Positions 62,941-64,000 of a stretch of 64,000 nucleotides of DNA are shown in pieces. Source of the stretch: Trogon surrucura (lineage: Eukaryota > Chordata > Aves > Trogoniformes > Trogonidae). A program made the position numbers and the translations under genes. Numbering within the stretch: position 1 is the first letter of the stretch; each line of letters opens with the position of its first letter. The stretch spans positions 21,902,274-21,966,273 of the forward strand of contig CM036628.1 in NCBI GenBank assembly GCA_020746105.1, in the 5' to 3' direction. The notes under the pieces are model-generated. The model ran no database searches, was not told where the DNA came from, and saw only the letters and a list, made by a program, of their open reading frames with translations.

Positions 62941-64000
62941 TTAGTTTAAAGCCCTATCTATTAATCCCGCCAACTCTCCAGCAAGTATTCTCCTCCCTCT
63001 CTTATACAGCTCTACACCATCTATATCTCTCATGCCCAGTACTGCATAAACTTCCCCGTGATCATAATACCCAAAACGTTGCTGGAGGCACCAGTCTTTG
63101 AGCCATGCATTAACTGCATGTACTTTTCTTTTCCTTTCACTATTCCTGTCACCTACTAAAGGGATAGATGAGAAAACTACCTGTGCCCCTGACCCTTTGA
63201 TCACTTGGCCTAACGACTTAAAGTCCTTTTTAATTCTCTTAATACTTCTATGATTGATCTCATCACTGCCAGCCTGGACAACCAACAATGGGTAATAATC
63301 AGTGGGACTCACCAGTCTGGGAAGTTTTTTAGTAATGTCCCTAATCCGAGCTCCAGGGAGGCAACAGACTTCCCTGTGGGCTGGGTCTGGACGGCAAATG
63401 GGACCCTCTGTTCCCCTTAGGATGGACTCACCAATGACAACTACCCTCCTTTTCTTTTTTGTTGAACTAGTCCTGATGCATGGGTCTGACTTACTCAGCG
63501 AAGTCAACCTTACCTCCCCACATTCATTCACCTCTTCACTTCCTTGGCTCTCCTCTTCCAGAGCCCTGTACCTGTTCTGCAGAGGCAACTGAGCAGGTGA
63601 GGGAGGCTGGGCAGGGACCCGCCTTCCTCTCCGAGCCAGGACTCGTTTCCATTCCCCCTCATCTCCTTGGTCCCCTCCTTTGACCTGATGGCCAGAGTGG
63701 AGGGGATCTCCTGTTGCATGTGGAGAGTGCTGTGTGTGCATCAGGGAGTGGCTCCACCAATCTATCTCTCTTTCACACTCCCTGATGCTCCTCAGCCTCT
63801 CCACTTCTTCTTTTAGCTCTACCACAAGATGGAGGAGATCATCCAACTGACCGCACCTCACACAGGCACTGTCACATGCAGCCTCTGGGAAGCACAGGCT
63901 CAGGCACTCCCTGCAGCCGGCAGCCTGCACAGCTGCGTCCTTGTGCTGGAGCACTGTTTGGGTCCCCACACTCCTCCTCGTGGTGGCTTTCTGTCTGGTG
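62941..64000 (-). pseudogene. CR1 ORF1 (Cys-rich motif plus esterase-like domain), partial at the window edge
   Basis: The frame is open from the window edge to the stop at 62941; the real start lies outside. A Cys/His-containing region (CRECLSLCF...CDSACVRCGQ) precedes a short leucine/glutamate coiled coil (LLHLVVELKEEVERL), then a basic linker and an SGNH-esterase-like domain. Its blocks are VVVIGESILRG (nucleophile Ser, usual GDS changed to GES), a QAGSDEINHRS block, and DIDGVELYKRG, where the family has Asp-x-x-His. CR1 ORF1 of this kind is thought to bind RNA. The Glu in place of the catalytic His suggests the esterase is dead. Confidence 0.85.

Larger units (their letters stand above)
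59980..64000 (-). mobile_element. Long CR1 LINE, both ORFs, running off the right edge
   Basis: The minus-strand CR1 tail GAATCACAGAATCGTTAGAG begins at about 59980. Above it come the whole ORF2 (to 62797), an intergenic gap, and ORF1 from 62941 to past the window edge. At least 4.0 kb is present, so it is near full length, which is uncommon because most bird CR1 copies are strongly 5'-truncated. Orientation is opposite to LAS1L. Confidence 0.95.

Overview
This is a bird nuclear genome window. It contains many CR1 retrotransposon copies with the usual avian 3' ends (8-bp tail repeats of the AATCACAG/ATTCTATG kind), at least one avian-type solo ERV LTR, small introns, and three vertebrate genes in the order ZC4H2 - ZC3H12B - LAS1L. 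The human orthologues lie together on Xq12, so this is a conserved autosomal block in birds (chicken chromosome 4 by general knowledge; the species itself cannot be named from the sequence). No bacterial operon, CRISPR array, tRNA or rRNA gene was seen.

Region 1 (1-5.9 kb, minus strand): the complete coding part of ZC4H2. Five exons join to a 224-residue protein with consensus splice sites. The start codon is at 5610 and the stop codon at 258-260. A CpG island lies inside intron 1, and a compact promoter-like region with ZNF143-type motifs lies just upstream of exon 1.

Region 2 (5.9-41.5 kb, plus strand): a second CpG island at 8.65-9.98 kb, which probably carries the untranslated first exon of ZC3H12B. 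A long repeat-bearing intron follows, and then five coding exons (26853-35631) encoding an 837-residue Regnase-family RNase (MCPIP2). The active-site aspartates and the CCCH finger are intact. CR1 fragments, a solo LTR with a perfect 5-bp target duplication, and a second LTR-like block lie in the long 5' intron. A sense-orientation CR1 with an open reverse-transcriptase frame lies between coding exons 2 and 3. The 3' UTR is long and A+T rich.

Region 3 (42.0-58.1 kb, plus strand): LAS1L, twelve coding exons (42463-58105, 588 residues so far) with the HEPN nuclease motif RHELTH. Its CpG-rich promoter directly abuts, and probably includes, an old CR1 3' end. The last coding exon was not found. 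Either it lies to the right, or the protein ends at a TGA that overlaps the last visible splice donor.

Region 4 (59.98 kb to the right edge, minus strand): a long CR1 copy. It has an almost complete ORF1 (Cys-rich motif plus SGNH-esterase-like domain) running off the window, an ORF2 endonuclease broken by two frameshifts and one stop, and a 605-codon uninterrupted reverse-transcriptase half.

I found no clearly new biological system. The points most worth a second look are the CR1-derived LAS1L promoter, the unresolved LAS1L C-terminus, the long CR1 with a substituted esterase histidine, the ZC4H2 promoter motifs, and an unassigned 62-codon ORF upstream of ZC4H2.
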